A DNA stretch of 64,000 nt, from positions 80,846 through 144,845 of the forward strand of contig NZ_LMFY01000002.1 in the NCBI RefSeq assembly GCF_001426995.1, in the 5' to 3' direction. A program made the translations under genes and the position numbers. The notes beneath the pieces are model-generated. The model did not search any database. It was given only the letters and a program-made list of their open reading frames with translations, and was not told the DNA's origin. Origin of the DNA: Microbacterium sp. Root553 (GTDB lineage: Bacteria > Actinomycetota > Actinomycetes > Actinomycetales > Microbacteriaceae). Of the stretch, positions 8,304 to 19,506 are shown piece after piece; the first letter of the stretch is position 1, and every line of letters begins with the position of its first letter.

Positions 8304-10421
8304 GTGGCACAAGACGTGCTCACCGACCTGAGCAAGGTTCGGAACATCGGCATCATGGCTCACATCGATGCTGGCAAGACCACCACGACCGAGCGCATCC
8401 TGTTCTACACGGGCGTCAACCACAAGCTGGGCGAGACCCACGACGGTGCCTCGACCACCGACTGGATGGAGCAGGAGAAGGAGCGCGGCATCACGATCAC
8501 GTCTGCCGCCGTGACCTGCTACTGGAACAAGAACCAGATCAACATCATCGACACCCCCGGTCACGTGGACTTCACGGTCGAGGTGGAGCGCTCGCTCCGC
8601 GTCCTCGACGGCGCTGTCGCCGTGTTCGACGGCAAGGAGGGCGTCGAGCCCCAGTCCGAGACCGTGTGGCGTCAGGCCGACAAGTACAACGTCCCCCGCA
8701 TCTGCTTCGTCAACAAGATGGACAAGCTCGGCGCGGACTTCTACTTCACCGTCGACACCATCATCAACCGCCTCGGCGCCAAGCCGCTGGTCATCCAGCT
8801 GCCGATCGGCGCGGAGAACGACTTCATCGGCGTCATCGACCTCGTCGAGATGCGTGCGCTCGTCTGGGCGGGTGACTCCAAGGGTGACGTCACCATGGGC
8901 GCCTCCTACGAGATCCAGGAGATCCCGGCCGACCTCAAGGAGAAGGCCGACGAGTACCGTCAGCAGCTCCTCGAGACCGTCGCCGAGACCGACGACGCTC
9001 TGCTCGAGAAGTTCTTCGGTGGCGAAGAGCTGACCGTCGCCGAGATCAAGGGCGCGATCCGCAAGCTCACCGTGGCTTCCGAGATCTACCCGGTGCTCTG
9101 CGGTTCGGCGTTCAAGAACCGCGGCGTGCAGCCGATGCTCGACGCGGTCGTCGACTACCTCCCGAACCCGCTCGACGTGGGCTCGATCGAGGCGCACGAC
9201 CCGAAGGACTACGACACGATCATCGAGCGTCACCCCGACGCGAAGGACCCGTTCGCAGCCCTCGCTTTCAAGGTCGCGGTGCACCCGTTCTTCGGTCGCC
9301 TCACCTACGTGCGCGTCTACTCGGGTCAGCTCGACTCCGGTGCCGCGGTCATCAACTCGACCAAGGGCAAGAAGGAGCGCATCGGGAAGATCTTCCAGAT
9401 GCACGCCAACAAGGAGATCCCGGTCCCCTCGGTCACGGCGGGCAACATCTACGCCGTCATCGGTCTGAAGGACACCACCACCGGTGACACCCTGACCGAC
9501 CCGACCTCGCCGGTCGTCCTCGAGTCGATGACGTTCCCCGAGCCGGTCATCGAGGTCGCCATCGAGCCGAAGACCAAGGCCGACCAGGAGAAGCTGGGTG
9601 TCGCCATCCAGAAGCTCGCTGAGGAGGACCCGACCTTCCGCACGGAGCTCAACCCCGAGACCGGTCAGACGACCATCAAGGGCATGGGCGAGCTGCACCT
9701 CGACATCCTCGTCGACCGCATGAAGCGCGAGTTCAACGTCGAGGCCAACGTCGGCAAGCCGCAGGTCGCGTACCGCGAGACGATCCGCAAGGGCGTCGAG
9801 AAGTACGACTACACGCACAAGAAGCAGACCGGTGGATCGGGGCAGTTCGCGAAGATCCAGTTCAACATCGAGCCGCTCGACCTCGACGACGAGAAGACGT
9901 ACGAGTTCGTCAACGCGGTCACCGGTGGTCGCATCCCGCGTGAGTACATCGGCTCGATCGATGCCGGCTTCCAGGACGCGATGAACGTCGGCGTGCTCGC
10001 CGGCTACCCGATCGTGGGCGTCAAGGCGACCATCGTCGACGGTGCGGCCCACGACGTCGACTCCTCGGAGATGGCGTTCAAGATCGCCGGATCGATGGGT
10101 ATGAAGGAAGCCCTGCGTCGGGCGAGCCCGGCGCTCCTCGAGCCGCTCATGGCGGTCGAGGTGCGTACTCCCGAGGAGTACATGGGCGACGTCATCGGCG
10201 ACCTGAACTCGCGTCGTGGCCAGATCCAGTCGATGGAGGATGCCGCAGGCGTCAAGGTCGTCCGGGCACACGTCCCGCTGTCCGAGATGTTCGGCTACAT
10301 CGGCGACCTGCGCTCGAAGACCTCGGGCCGCGCCGTCTACTCGATGGAGTTCAACAGCTACGCTGAGGTTCCCCGCGCAGTGGCCGACGAGATCGTCCAG
10401 AAGAACAACGGCGGCGAGTGA
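8304..10421 (+). CDS. fusA: Translation elongation factor G
   Basis: 705 residues from a GTG with an AAGGAC ribosome-binding site. EF-G is the GTPase that drives translocation. The G1 P-loop reads AHIDAGKTT, the G3 motif DTPGH and the G4 motif NKMD. Downstream come domain II (about 300-400), the domain III/V ferredoxin-like folds and domain IV ([20 protein letters not shown]). Length and motif order match canonical EF-G, not the EF-G2 or tetracycline-protection paralogues. Third gene of the str operon; followed by a strong hairpin. Confidence 0.99.
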   Translation: MAQDVLTDLSKVRNIGIMAHIDAGKTTTTERILFYTGVNHKLGETHDGASTTDWMEQEKERGITITSAAVTCYWNKNQINIIDTPGHVDFTVEVERSLRVLDGAVAVFDGKEGVEPQSETVWRQADKYNVPRICFVNKMDKLGADFYFTVDTIINRLGAKPLVIQLPIGAENDFIGVIDLVEMRALVWAGDSKGDVTMGASYEIQEIPADLKEKADEYRQQLLETVAETDDALLEKFFGGEELTVAEIKGAIRKLTVASEIYPVLCGSAFKNRGVQPMLDAVVDYLPNPLDVGSIEAHDPKDYDTIIERHPDAKDPFAALAFKVAVHPFFGRLTYVRVYSGQLDSGAAVINSTKGKKERIGKIFQMHANKEIPVPSVTAGNIYAVIGLKDTTTGDTLTDPTSPVVLESMTFPEPVIEVAIEPKTKADQEKLGVAIQKLAEEDPTFRTELNPETGQTTIKGMGELHLDILVDRMKREFNVEANVGKPQVAYRETIRKGVEKYDYTHKKQTGGSGQFAKIQFNIEPLDLDDEKTYEFVNAVTGGRIPREYIGSIDAGFQDAMNVGVLAGYPIVGVKATIVDGAAHDVDSSEMAFKIAGSMGMKEALRRASPALLEPLMAVEVRTPEEYMGDVIGDLNSRRGQIQSMEDAAGVKVVRAHVPLSEMFGYIGDLRSKTSGRAVYSMEFNSYAEVPRAVADEIVQKNNGGE

Positions 10422-10426
10422 CACTT

Positions 10427-10458
10427 CCTGGGAGTCGGGCCCAGGCCCGACTCCCAGG
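10427..10458 (+). terminator. Long hairpin after fusA
   Basis: A perfect 15-bp inverted repeat (10427-10441 and 10444-10458) with only two unpaired central bases, starting six bases after the fusA stop. A T-tract is lacking. It may limit read-through so that tuf depends partly on its own promoter. Confidence 0.65.
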
Positions 10459-10487
10459 TCCCCTACAACTTCACATTCCCTCTCTAC

Positions 10488-10493
10488 TAAACT
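10488..10493 (+). promoter_or_regulatory. Possible tuf promoter -10 element
   Basis: TAAACT at 10488-10493 lies after the fusA hairpin and about 75 bases before the tuf start. The -35 region (near 10465-10470) is poor. A separate tuf promoter is common in bacteria, but this one is only a candidate. Confidence 0.4.
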
Positions 10494-10568
10494 GAGAAAC
10501 TAACCCGTAGAGAACCGGTCGCAATCCAGTGCCCGGTCACCTCTACACGACGTCCTGAGGAGGACCCA

Positions 10569-11759
<1,191 letters not shown>

Positions 11760-11778
11760 GCTTCTGCTTCCTGACACA

Positions 11779-11808
11779 GGGGTCGGACCTTCGGGTCCGG
11801 CCCCTTTG
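11779..11808 (+). terminator. tuf terminator
   Basis: An 11-bp stem with one G-U pair and a stable TTCG tetraloop (arms 11779-11789 and 11794-11804), followed directly by TTTGTC. This is a good intrinsic terminator closing the str operon. Confidence 0.8.
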
Positions 11809-11867
11809 TCGTACATCCCTTTTTCGTCACCGCCGTCGCCCGACCAGGGCAGAGGAGGAACGCCGTC

Positions 11868-12536
11868 ATGACGCAGATCCAGGTGGGTCCGCCGCCGCCG
11901 CGCAGCTACGCGCGGCTGTGGGTATCGACGCTGCTGCTGGTCGTCTATGCATCCTTCGTGCTGCTCGTCACCATGTGGCCGCAGCCCGAGCAGCTCGAGT
12001 TCGACAGCATCGCCGGGCGCGTGCTGCGCGCTCTGCACAACATCGGCGTGCCGCAGTGGTTCGGCTACGACAAGCTCGAGTTCACGGCCAACATCGGCAT
12101 GTTCGTGCCTCTCGGCTTCCTGCTCGGTCTCGCCCTCGCCCGCTCGGCGTGGTGGGTGGCGATCTTCCTACTGCCCGCGTTCTCAGGGGCCATCGAGTTC
12201 ACCCAGGGCATCGCGCTCGACGAGCGGGTGTCGACGGTGCTCGACGTCCTCTCCAACACCATCGGCGGCTACCTCGGTCTGCTGCTCGCGATGATCCTGC
12301 GCGCGATGATCCACGCCAGGGACCGCACCAAGATCGAACGCGAACTGTGGGAGCGTCGTGCCGCGGCCGCCGAGCTCCAGAGGCAGAACGCGGCACGAGC
12401 GCAGGCGGCAGCCTCCTCGCACCAGGTGCCGGCGCCGGCCGCCGCCCGCATCGCCGAGCCCGACCCGGTCACCCGCGTGCTGGATGCGGATTTCTGGGAG
12501 ACCGGCGACGCTCCGACCGTCCGCCTCCCGCTATGA
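11868..12536 (+). CDS. VanZ family membrane protein
   Basis: 222 residues. Four membrane helices are spaced as in VanZ: the first near residues 17-37 ends in the MWP motif, and later ones include the conserved [13 protein letters not shown] segment and the SGAIEFTQ line. The last helix is followed by a charged coiled tail (about 150-185), probably cytoplasmic. VanZ itself gives low-level teicoplanin resistance by an unknown mechanism; most homologues are of unknown function. An AGAGGAGG ribosome-binding site precedes the ATG. It lies just upstream of a glycosidase gene at the start of the surface-polysaccharide region. Confidence 0.85.
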   Translation: MTQIQVGPPPPRSYARLWVSTLLLVVYASFVLLVTMWPQPEQLEFDSIAGRVLRALHNIGVPQWFGYDKLEFTANIGMFVPLGFLLGLALARSAWWVAIFLLPAFSGAIEFTQGIALDERVSTVLDVLSNTIGGYLGLLLAMILRAMIHARDRTKIERELWERRAAAAELQRQNAARAQAAASSHQVPAPAAARIAEPDPVTRVLDADFWETGDAPTVRLPL

Positions 12537-12585
12537 CAGGCACCTCGGCACGGCGCCCCTCCGCCGACGACATAGGCTGGGCATG

Positions 12586-14754
12586 ATGAACGAGCCGACG
12601 ACTCCCGCAGAAGCCTCGCCGACCGTTGCAGCGCACGCTGCGCGTACGCTGTCCACCCGCAAGATCATCCTGCTGTCCATCGCGGGCGTGCTGGTCGTGG
12701 CGCTCGTCGCCACCCTGATGGTGTTCCGTCCTTGGGAGGCGCGCGCGGAGGCGCGTCCTGCGCCGATCCCGAAGTCCCAGACGCAGGTCGAGCCGGCCCT
12801 GGGAGAATGCACGGCTCCGCCCGAGGGGGACGGTTCGTCTCCCGGATTGGCGCCCGCGGCAGCGGACGATGCCTTCGGCGGATGGGAGCAGCGGCTCAAC
12901 GACACGGCGGCCACCACGCGCTTCTCCGCGTCGGAGGACGTCCGTGAGGGGCTCACCTCCCTGTCTCTGACCAGCGGGACGGGCACGCAGCCGCCGGTCC
13001 CCGAGAGGTTCGAGCAGTCCGTCCCGGTCACCACCGGAGAGACCCTGACGGTCGCCTTCTCGAGCAAGGCCGCGACGGCCGGGAGCCAGGTGTCGATCGT
13101 CCTCGGCCCGAACGCCGTGGCCAAGCGCCTCGCCATCCCCGACGGCGCCGAGTGGGCGGATACCTCCGTCAGCTACACGGTCCCGCGCGGAATGGCGTCG
13201 CTGAGCGTGGCCATCGAGATCACGTCGCTTCAGGGTGAGGTGCTGATCGACGGGATCACCGTGCAGCGCAACGGCACCGAGCTGCTCGTCAACGGCGGTT
13301 TCGAAGACACCTCGGCCGTTCTCCGCATCGACAACGCGACTCTGCTCTTCGACGGAGCTCCCGATTCCCGGGACCTGAATGTGCGCACGCGCGTCGCCGC
13401 AGCGACGACGATCGCCTGGTGCGTGTCCGGCGGCGAGACCGAGTACGGGGGCGTGTCGACGTTCGAGGACGGGCTCGTGCAGGTTCCGGTCGAGTACAGC
13501 GATCCCGGCCTGTACACGGTGAAGATCTCCATGCACCATGCGGGTCAGCTCATCGAGCGATCTGCGACCTTCGGGGTCGTGCCGCCGCGCAACGGGGTAC
13601 CCTCGGGGATCGGCATCGCCGCTCACTTCCAGGGCGGGGTGGCGCGGATGACCAACGCGCCCGCCACGCTCGCGATGCTGGGGGCAGACAGCGTGCGGTT
13701 CGAAGTTCCCTGGCAGCGCATCGAGAAGGAACCGGGGGTGTACACCTACCCGCAGTACATCGACCAGGTGATGGGCGCGTACGAGACGGCGGGCATGTCG
13801 GTCCTGACCGTCCCCGCGTACTACAACCCCCTCTACGACCAGGGCAAGACGCCGTCCACCGATCGGGGGCTGCAGGGCTACTCGGCCTACACGGGCGCGC
13901 TCCTGTCGAAGTACCCCGCCAGCGGCGGTCTCACGGAGATCTACAACGAGTACGACCACATCTTCAACACGGGAGCGTGCGGCACGACGCCCGACTGCTA
14001 CATGCGGATGCTGGTGCCGGCCGCTGCCGCAGCGAAGGCGACGAACCCCGCCGCGACGGTCTACGGTCCCTCGACGGCGGGGATGCAGGTGCGCTTCGAC
14101 TGGCTCGAGCCGTTCATCGCGCAAGGCGGGCTGGATCACGTCGACGTCCTGACCTTCCACCCGTACACGCAGCCGGAAGGACCCACGCTCCTGGACTCGC
14201 AGCTGCAGGAGCTGAACGGGATGATCGCCGCCGCCAAGCCCGGCGTCGATGTGCCGATCTCCTTCACCGAGATGGGATGGGCCACGGTGGACGGGTGGGT
14301 CAGCCGTGACGAGCAGGCGGCGTACACCGCGCAGACGGCTCCGATCGCGCTCAAGGCGGGCGTCGACAGCATCTACTGGTTCACGCTGGCGGACACCGGT
14401 TCCGACCGGTCCAACTACGAAGCCAGCTTCGGATTCTTCGAGACCGCGAGCACGTTCACTCCGAACACCTATCAGCCCAAGACCTCCGCGATCGCTCTCG
14501 CGGTCAGCCAGAGGATGCTCGGCGGAGCCACGTTCTCCGCGGAGGAGAACTGGGGTGAAGGGGTGAAGGCGTACACGTTCACCACCGCGGACGGGCGCAC
14601 GATCACCGCCGCCTGGGCCCCGGATGCTCCGGCGTCCGTGGCGGTGGAGGACCTTCCCGACGGCAAGGTGCTCGACATGAACGGACGGCAGGTGGACGCC
14701 GAGCACTCCCTCGACATCGGGGAGGCCCCCGTGTATCTGGTTCACAACGACTGA
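12586..14754 (+). CDS. Membrane-anchored clan GH-A glycoside hydrolase (GH5/GH39-like)
   Basis: 722 residues. A membrane anchor at about 26-47 leads into an extracytoplasmic protein. The first half contains a beta-sandwich of carbohydrate-binding type, with the signature LLVNGGFED near residue 235. A TIM-barrel catalytic region starts near residue 340 (DSVRFEVPWQRIEKEPG). The clan GH-A Asn-Glu pair is present: Glu455 in YNEYD is the expected acid/base and Glu562 in SFTEMGW the expected nucleophile. Substrate is not predictable; the position beside exopolysaccharide genes suggests trimming or remodelling of that polymer. The start is ATG 12586, seven bases after TAGGCT; ATG 12583 is the alternative. 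Confidence 0.8.
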   Translation: MNEPTTPAEASPTVAAHAARTLSTRKIILLSIAGVLVVALVATLMVFRPWEARAEARPAPIPKSQTQVEPALGECTAPPEGDGSSPGLAPAAADDAFGGWEQRLNDTAATTRFSASEDVREGLTSLSLTSGTGTQPPVPERFEQSVPVTTGETLTVAFSSKAATAGSQVSIVLGPNAVAKRLAIPDGAEWADTSVSYTVPRGMASLSVAIEITSLQGEVLIDGITVQRNGTELLVNGGFEDTSAVLRIDNATLLFDGAPDSRDLNVRTRVAAATTIAWCVSGGETEYGGVSTFEDGLVQVPVEYSDPGLYTVKISMHHAGQLIERSATFGVVPPRNGVPSGIGIAAHFQGGVARMTNAPATLAMLGADSVRFEVPWQRIEKEPGVYTYPQYIDQVMGAYETAGMSVLTVPAYYNPLYDQGKTPSTDRGLQGYSAYTGALLSKYPASGGLTEIYNEYDHIFNTGACGTTPDCYMRMLVPAAAAAKATNPAATVYGPSTAGMQVRFDWLEPFIAQGGLDHVDVLTFHPYTQPEGPTLLDSQLQELNGMIAAAKPGVDVPISFTEMGWATVDGWVSRDEQAAYTAQTAPIALKAGVDSIYWFTLADTGSDRSNYEASFGFFETASTFTPNTYQPKTSAIALAVSQRMLGGATFSAEENWGEGVKAYTFTTADGRTITAAWAPDAPASVAVEDLPDGKVLDMNGRQVDAEHSLDIGEAPVYLVHND

Positions 14755-14841
14755 TCGCCGCTCGTCCGGACGAGAAGGCGCGCGTCGGAGCCGCTGATAC
14801 GATTGGCCGCGTCTTTGTCTCTTTTTCACGGAAGTATTGGT

Positions 14842-15987
14842 ATGTCGCGAGTACTCATCACCGGTGGCGCCGGGTTCATCGGGTCGCGGCTGGCGGTCAG
14901 CCTCCACGAGCGTGGCGATGAGGTCATCGTGCTCGACACCTTGAGCGAGCAGGTCCACGGCCCCGACCCCGAGACCACGTCGGCCACCTATCCCGTCGCC
15001 GCGAAGGTGGCGACGGTGATCCGGGGATCGGTCACCGACAGAGACGACGTGAAGCGCGCGCTGAACGGTGTGGACGTCGTCGTCCATTTCGCGGCGGAGA
15101 CCGGTACGGGTCAGTCGATGTACGAGATCGAGCGCTACGTCGACGCGAACATCCGGGGCACCGCCGTGCTGCTCGAGGCGATCGCCGAGTCGGACCACCC
15201 GGTGCGCCGTGTCGTCGTCGCGTCGTCGCGTTCGGTCTACGGTGAGGGCGCCTACGAAGACGCGACCGGCGCGGTCCGATACCCGGAGCACCGCCCCGAC
15301 GAGCAGCTGTCGCGGGGTGTGTTCGACGTCGTCGGTGATGACGGTGAGCCGCTGACGTGCATCGCCACGGGCGAGGAGTCGGTTCTGCATCCGTCGTCGA
15401 TCTACGGCATCACGAAGCAGGTTCAGGAGCAGCTGGTTCTGACCGCGGCGCGATCGCAGGGCATCGAGGCCGTCTCCCTCCGGTTCCAGAACGTCTACGG
15501 GCCGGGGCAGTCGCTCACCAACCCGTACACGGGGATCCTGTCGATCTTCACCTCGCTTCTGCTCGCGGGGCGGCAGATCAACGTGTTCGAAGACGGCGAG
15601 GAGTCGCGCGACTTCGTCTTCATCGACGACGTCGTGGCGGCGACGGTCGCTGCGATCGACAGCGACACCGCGGACGGGCAGGCGATCAACGTCGGGTCGG
15701 GTGAGCCGACCACCGTCCTGCGCGTCCTGCAGCTGTTGGGAGCGGCGTACGCCGTCGAACCCGACCACTACGTGAGCGGCGACTACCGTCTCGGCGACAT
15801 CCGCCACAACTACGCCGACCTCCGCAAGGCAGAGCGGCTGCTCGGATTCGCGCCGCAGCTCTCGGTGGAGGAAGGGATCCGGCGTTTCGCCGAGTGGGCT
15901 CGAGATGAACAGACCGATGCGGACGCGTACAAGGGGTCTCTCGGAGAGCTCCAGGATCGCGGCCTTCTCCGTTCAGTGAACTCGTGA
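14842..15987 (+). CDS. NAD-dependent sugar epimerase/dehydratase (dTDP-L-rhamnose 4-epimerase-like)
   Basis: 381 residues from ATG 14842, preceded by GGAAG. It is a short-chain dehydrogenase of the extended sugar-nucleotide type: the Rossmann motif GGAGFIG is at residues 8-14, the catalytic Tyr188-xxx-Lys192 lies in SIYGITK, and the Ser/Thr region is SSRSVYGEG. The insert between them (DVVGDDGEPL) resembles 4-epimerases acting on dTDP-L-rhamnose, but the substrate is inferred. It should supply a nucleotide sugar for the polymer. First gene of an eight-gene operon; its stop overlaps the next GTG. Confidence 0.85.
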   Translation: MSRVLITGGAGFIGSRLAVSLHERGDEVIVLDTLSEQVHGPDPETTSATYPVAAKVATVIRGSVTDRDDVKRALNGVDVVVHFAAETGTGQSMYEIERYVDANIRGTAVLLEAIAESDHPVRRVVVASSRSVYGEGAYEDATGAVRYPEHRPDEQLSRGVFDVVGDDGEPLTCIATGEESVLHPSSIYGITKQVQEQLVLTAARSQGIEAVSLRFQNVYGPGQSLTNPYTGILSIFTSLLLAGRQINVFEDGEESRDFVFIDDVVAATVAAIDSDTADGQAINVGSGEPTTVLRVLQLLGAAYAVEPDHYVSGDYRLGDIRHNYADLRKAERLLGFAPQLSVEEGIRRFAEWARDEQTDADAYKGSLGELQDRGLLRSVNS

Positions 15988-16985
15988 GGCTCGCGTTCAT
16001 CACGCCCTCGTTCTTCGGGTACGAGGAATCGATCGCCCAGGCCTTTCGCGACCGCGGGGTCCAGGTGGACCGGTTCGACGAGCGGCCGAGCAACTCCGCC
16101 GTCTCGCGCGCTGTCCTGCGCGTGGCTCCGAAGCTCGCGGCACGACGTGTGCGTGCGCACTTCGACGACATCGTGCGACAGATGAGCGAGCACCGATACG
16201 ATGCGCTGCTCATCATCAAGGGCGAGAACCTGCCTCCGTACGTGCTCCGTGCCTTCTCCGAGCGCAACCCGAACGCCGTGCGGATCTTCTACACGTTCGA
16301 TTCCCTCGCGAACAGCGGTCGATGCGTCGACCTGTTCCCTGATCTCGATGTGCGGTACTCCTTCGACCGCGGCGATGTGGCGGCGCGGGACGACCTGCGG
16401 TACAAGTCGCTGTTCTTCGCCAGGGAGTTCGCGGAGGTCAGGGGCCGGGAGCGGGCATTCGACGCATCGTTCGTCGGCACCCTGCATTCGGATCGATACA
16501 GCTTCTACCACGGCGTGGTCCGAAGCCTTCGCCCTGAGCGCTGCTTCGCGTTCTTCTACTCCCCGGCGAGATGGTATTTCGCACTCCAGCGCGTGTTCGA
16601 CCGCCGGATGCGCGGTATCGCCGCCCGCGAGGTCAGCGTCGACAAGATGCCGCGGTCGCGCGTCGCCGAGGTGTTCGGGTCCTCGCGAGCCGTCGTGGAC
16701 TATCAACGCCCCGGTCAGGACGGACTCACCATGCGGACCTTCGAGGCCCTGGGCAGCGGCGCCGCGCTGATCACCGCGAACCGCGCCATCCTCGACGAGA
16801 GCTTCTACGACCCCGCGCGCATCCTCGTGGTTCCCCGCGATGCGGACTCGATCGACGGCGACGCCGTCCGAGAATGGGTCTCGACCCTCGACGACGAGTG
16901 GTCCGCGGAAGGCTTCGACCAGTACGGCATCGACGCGTGGGTCGGCGAGTTCCTCCGCGACGTGACCCCGGGGGGCGACGTATGA
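15984..16985 (+). CDS. Glycosyltransferase, CgeB-like
   Basis: 333 residues, starting GTG in a GTGA overlap with the epimerase. The N-terminal MRLAFITPSFFGYEES strand-loop opens a GT-B-type fold. The middle GENLPPYVL and YTFDSLANSG segments and the C-terminal DGLTMRTFEALGSGAALIT line match CgeB/Glyco_trans_1_2 proteins, in which the final Glu-Ala-rich loop binds the nucleotide sugar. It is cytoplasmic, with no signal or helix. It probably adds one sugar to the lipid-linked repeat unit; donor and linkage are unknown. Confidence 0.8.
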   Translation: MRLAFITPSFFGYEESIAQAFRDRGVQVDRFDERPSNSAVSRAVLRVAPKLAARRVRAHFDDIVRQMSEHRYDALLIIKGENLPPYVLRAFSERNPNAVRIFYTFDSLANSGRCVDLFPDLDVRYSFDRGDVAARDDLRYKSLFFAREFAEVRGRERAFDASFVGTLHSDRYSFYHGVVRSLRPERCFAFFYSPARWYFALQRVFDRRMRGIAAREVSVDKMPRSRVAEVFGSSRAVVDYQRPGQDGLTMRTFEALGSGAALITANRAILDESFYDPARILVVPRDADSIDGDAVREWVSTLDDEWSAEGFDQYGIDAWVGEFLRDVTPGGDV

Positions 16986-18046
16986 GGATCGTCATCGATG
17001 CGCTCGGCGCACCCGCGGAGTCCGGGGGTATGCGTGTGCACGCCGAGGAGCTCATCCGCACGTGGACCGAGGTGTTCCCCGCGGACGAGCTCATCGTCCT
17101 CGGGTACAGCTGGCTCGAGGACTCCTTCCGCGGTGTCGAGGGCGTGGAGGTCGTCACGGCGAAGGGCAAGGCGGCGCGGTACACCGGGCAGATCTTCTGG
17201 ACCGCGCAGGTCTTCCGCCGCCGGCATGCCGACGCGCTCCTCTCGCTCTCGACGATCGTGAGTCCCCTCGTCCCCTCCGACCGCACGGCGTGCTTCATCC
17301 ACGACTGGCGGCACAGGCTGAACCCGGCCGAGTTCGGCCGTGCGCAGCGTCTGTACCGTCGCCTGTGGCAGCTGTCGATCCGCCGTGCCGGCACGACCTT
17401 CGCCATCTCGGAGAAGACGCGGCGGGAGACGGAGAGGTTCGCTCGGCCGGCTCGCCTCGTGGTGGCCGAGAACGGCGACGATCACGCACGCAGATGGGGC
17501 GTCGAGCGAATCGTCGATGAGGGGACTCCCACGATCCTCACCTTCGGCCATTTCGCCAGCAAGCGGCCGGAGCTCGTGATCGACGCGGTGTCGGTGCTGA
17601 GACGGCGCGGTGAGGATCACCGGTTGGTGGTCCTCGGAGCCAAGGGCGACTATCGCGAGGAGCTCCGAGCGAAGGCCGAGGTCGCATCGGTCTCGGATCT
17701 CGTGGAGTTCCCCGGTTTCGTCACGGACGACACCCTCCATCGGTCGGTGAGCTCGGCATCCGTCCTCGCACTCGTGTCCAGCGACGAGGGATACGGCATG
17801 CCGGTGGTCGAGGGAGCGTACTTCGGAGTGCCCACCGTTGTCACCGCGGACAGCGGCCTCGTCGAGATCCACGGAGACCGGGTCGTTCCGGCCGAGGCGA
17901 CCGGAGAGTCGGTCGCTAGCGCGATCCTCAGGGCGCGGGAGTCCGGAGCGGAACGGGGAGCGGATGCGCACCCGTGGTCCGACACGGTCCGCACCGTACG
18001 GGACTCGCTGCGCGCACGCGCGCGGACGAAGGTGCGAGGCGAGTGA
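16982..18046 (+). CDS. GT4-family glycosyltransferase
   Basis: 354 residues from ATG 16982 in an ATGA overlap. It has the GT-B fold with an N-terminal MRIVIDALG strand, a glycine-rich acceptor loop (ESGGMRVHAEEL) and a C-terminal donor domain whose SSDEGYGMPVVEGAYFGVPTV segment carries the E-x7-E motif of retaining GT4 enzymes. It most resembles mannosyl/rhamnosyl-type transferases of polymer loci. It should add a second sugar to the polyprenyl-linked unit at the inner membrane face. The frame is open far upstream, but the first 411 bases there overlap the preceding gene. Confidence 0.88.
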   Translation: MRIVIDALGAPAESGGMRVHAEELIRTWTEVFPADELIVLGYSWLEDSFRGVEGVEVVTAKGKAARYTGQIFWTAQVFRRRHADALLSLSTIVSPLVPSDRTACFIHDWRHRLNPAEFGRAQRLYRRLWQLSIRRAGTTFAISEKTRRETERFARPARLVVAENGDDHARRWGVERIVDEGTPTILTFGHFASKRPELVIDAVSVLRRRGEDHRLVVLGAKGDYREELRAKAEVASVSDLVEFPGFVTDDTLHRSVSSASVLALVSSDEGYGMPVVEGAYFGVPTVVTADSGLVEIHGDRVVPAEATGESVASAILRARESGAERGADAHPWSDTVRTVRDSLRARARTKVRGE

Positions 18047-19506
18047 TGGCTGCACGGGGGGAGTCGGTCGCTTCGCGACGGGGCGCGGGGTTCATCGGGG
18101 AACTCGGCTGGGTGCCGACCGTGATGCTCGTGTCCGCGGCGCTCGTGCTGGTGTCCCTCGCGTTCCCCGCCGTGGCGGAAGGGCACGGGCCGTGGATCGA
18201 GGGCGTCCGCAACGTCGTGCTCTGCGTGTCCCTGGTCGGCACCGCCACCGCCTCGTACGTCGCGTGGCCGAATCGGTGGAACATCCCGGCGCACCTCCAG
18301 CTGGCCTTCTCGATTCCCGCGTACGTGGTTCCCGTGTTCGGGCTCGACTGGCTCGAACTGCCGTCGCCGGGCGTATCCGCGCTGTACTTCCGCCTCGTCG
18401 CCCTGGGCTTCGTCGCGATGACGGCGGGTGTGCTCGTCGGAAGGCTCCTCGCGTCGCGGTTCGTGCGCGATCGTGGCCCGGTCGTCCGCATCCAGCGCGT
18501 GCTGCACGACGCCGAGGACCGGGTGCGGCAGCGGGTGCTCCTGGTGGTCACGGCGTGCGTGGTGATCCTCCTCGTGTGCTTCCTCGTGATGGGGTTCACA
18601 CCCGCCCTGGCCGCCGATCCGAACGCGGCGAAGTTCTTCAAGGGCGTGTATCACGAGCCATACCAGGTCGTGTCCATCCCGTACCGGCTCACCACCACGG
18701 TGATCCCGCTGCTGATGCCCCTCGTCGCGGTGTACGCGTGGAAGCGTCGACGGAGCGTCTACTGGATCGTGCTGCTGGCCGTCTCCGTCGGTGTGATGCT
18801 CCTCTCGCTCCTGCGAGAGCCGGCGATCAGCGGGCTGCTGCTCGCCCTCGGAATCCTCATCGCGTTCTATCGCCGCTTCCGGATCCTCTACGCCGTCGTG
18901 CTCGTCGCCGCGTATGTGGCAGGCAGTGCGATGTACGCGGTTCTCGCCCTCCTCGGGGTCAAGCAGTACCAGTCGATGGTCCGATCGCCCGAGAGCCTGC
19001 TGACGGGCATCGCGTCCGGAGCGCCCGACATCAAGGACCAGCTGGCCTTCCTGAACGCGTGGCTGCCCGGACACGAACTGACGCTCGGCCGGACGTTCCT
19101 CGGGGGACTGCTTCCCGGGAACAACCCCTGGAACCCGTCGGTGTGGGCTCTGCAGACGCTCAATCCGAACACGCCGATCGAGGACATCCGATCGGGTGGA
19201 CTGCGGCTGCCCCCGTCCGTCTGGGGATATGTGAGCTTCGACTGGGTGGGCGCCGCGATGGTGCCGCTCCTCTCCGGCGTCGTCCTCGGAGCCATGTCGT
19301 TGATCGCCGCCCGCGCGGTGAACGGGATCGGACTCGAGCAGGCGGCCATGCTGATGCTCGTCTACGTCGCCGCGATCGACGTGTTCCCGGTGTTCTACCG
19401 ATTGAGCTACCTGTCGGTTCTCGCCCTGATCGTCGTGCTGCTGCTGCTCGTCCCATGGCGCCGCATCCGGTCTCGATCGCGTCCCGCTGAACAGCCGGCG
19501 CCATGA
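18046..19506 (+). CDS. Wzy-like polysaccharide polymerase (O-antigen polymerase type membrane protein)
   Basis: 486 residues, very hydrophobic, with about eleven predicted helices. One large polar extracytoplasmic loop (around residues 310-400, including LNAWLPGHELTLGRTFLGG and many Pro/Asn/Trp) is characteristic of Wzy-type polymerases. Overall sequence conservation in this class is low, so the call rests on topology and context between glycosyltransferase and flippase genes. It would join flipped repeat units at the outer membrane face. Start ATG 18046 overlaps the preceding stop by one base. Confidence 0.75.
   Translation: MAARGESVASRRGAGFIGELGWVPTVMLVSAALVLVSLAFPAVAEGHGPWIEGVRNVVLCVSLVGTATASYVAWPNRWNIPAHLQLAFSIPAYVVPVFGLDWLELPSPGVSALYFRLVALGFVAMTAGVLVGRLLASRFVRDRGPVVRIQRVLHDAEDRVRQRVLLVVTACVVILLVCFLVMGFTPALAADPNAAKFFKGVYHEPYQVVSIPYRLTTTVIPLLMPLVAVYAWKRRRSVYWIVLLAVSVGVMLLSLLREPAISGLLLALGILIAFYRRFRILYAVVLVAAYVAGSAMYAVLALLGVKQYQSMVRSPESLLTGIASGAPDIKDQLAFLNAWLPGHELTLGRTFLGGLLPGNNPWNPSVWALQTLNPNTPIEDIRSGGLRLPPSVWGYVSFDWVGAAMVPLLSGVVLGAMSLIAARAVNGIGLEQAAMLMLVYVAAIDVFPVFYRLSYLSVLALIVVLLLLVPWRRIRSRSRPAEQPAP

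Noticed and set aside
7722..10424. A 900-codon open frame on the minus strand across rpsG and fusA
   Set aside because: It is antisense to unmistakable S7 and EF-G genes and arises from GC-rich codon bias; its translation is Val/Asp/Leu-repetitive with no motif.
12469..15807. A 1112-codon minus-strand open frame
   Set aside because: Antisense to the glycosidase and epimerase genes, both with clear catalytic motifs; Arg/Val/Gly-rich composition.
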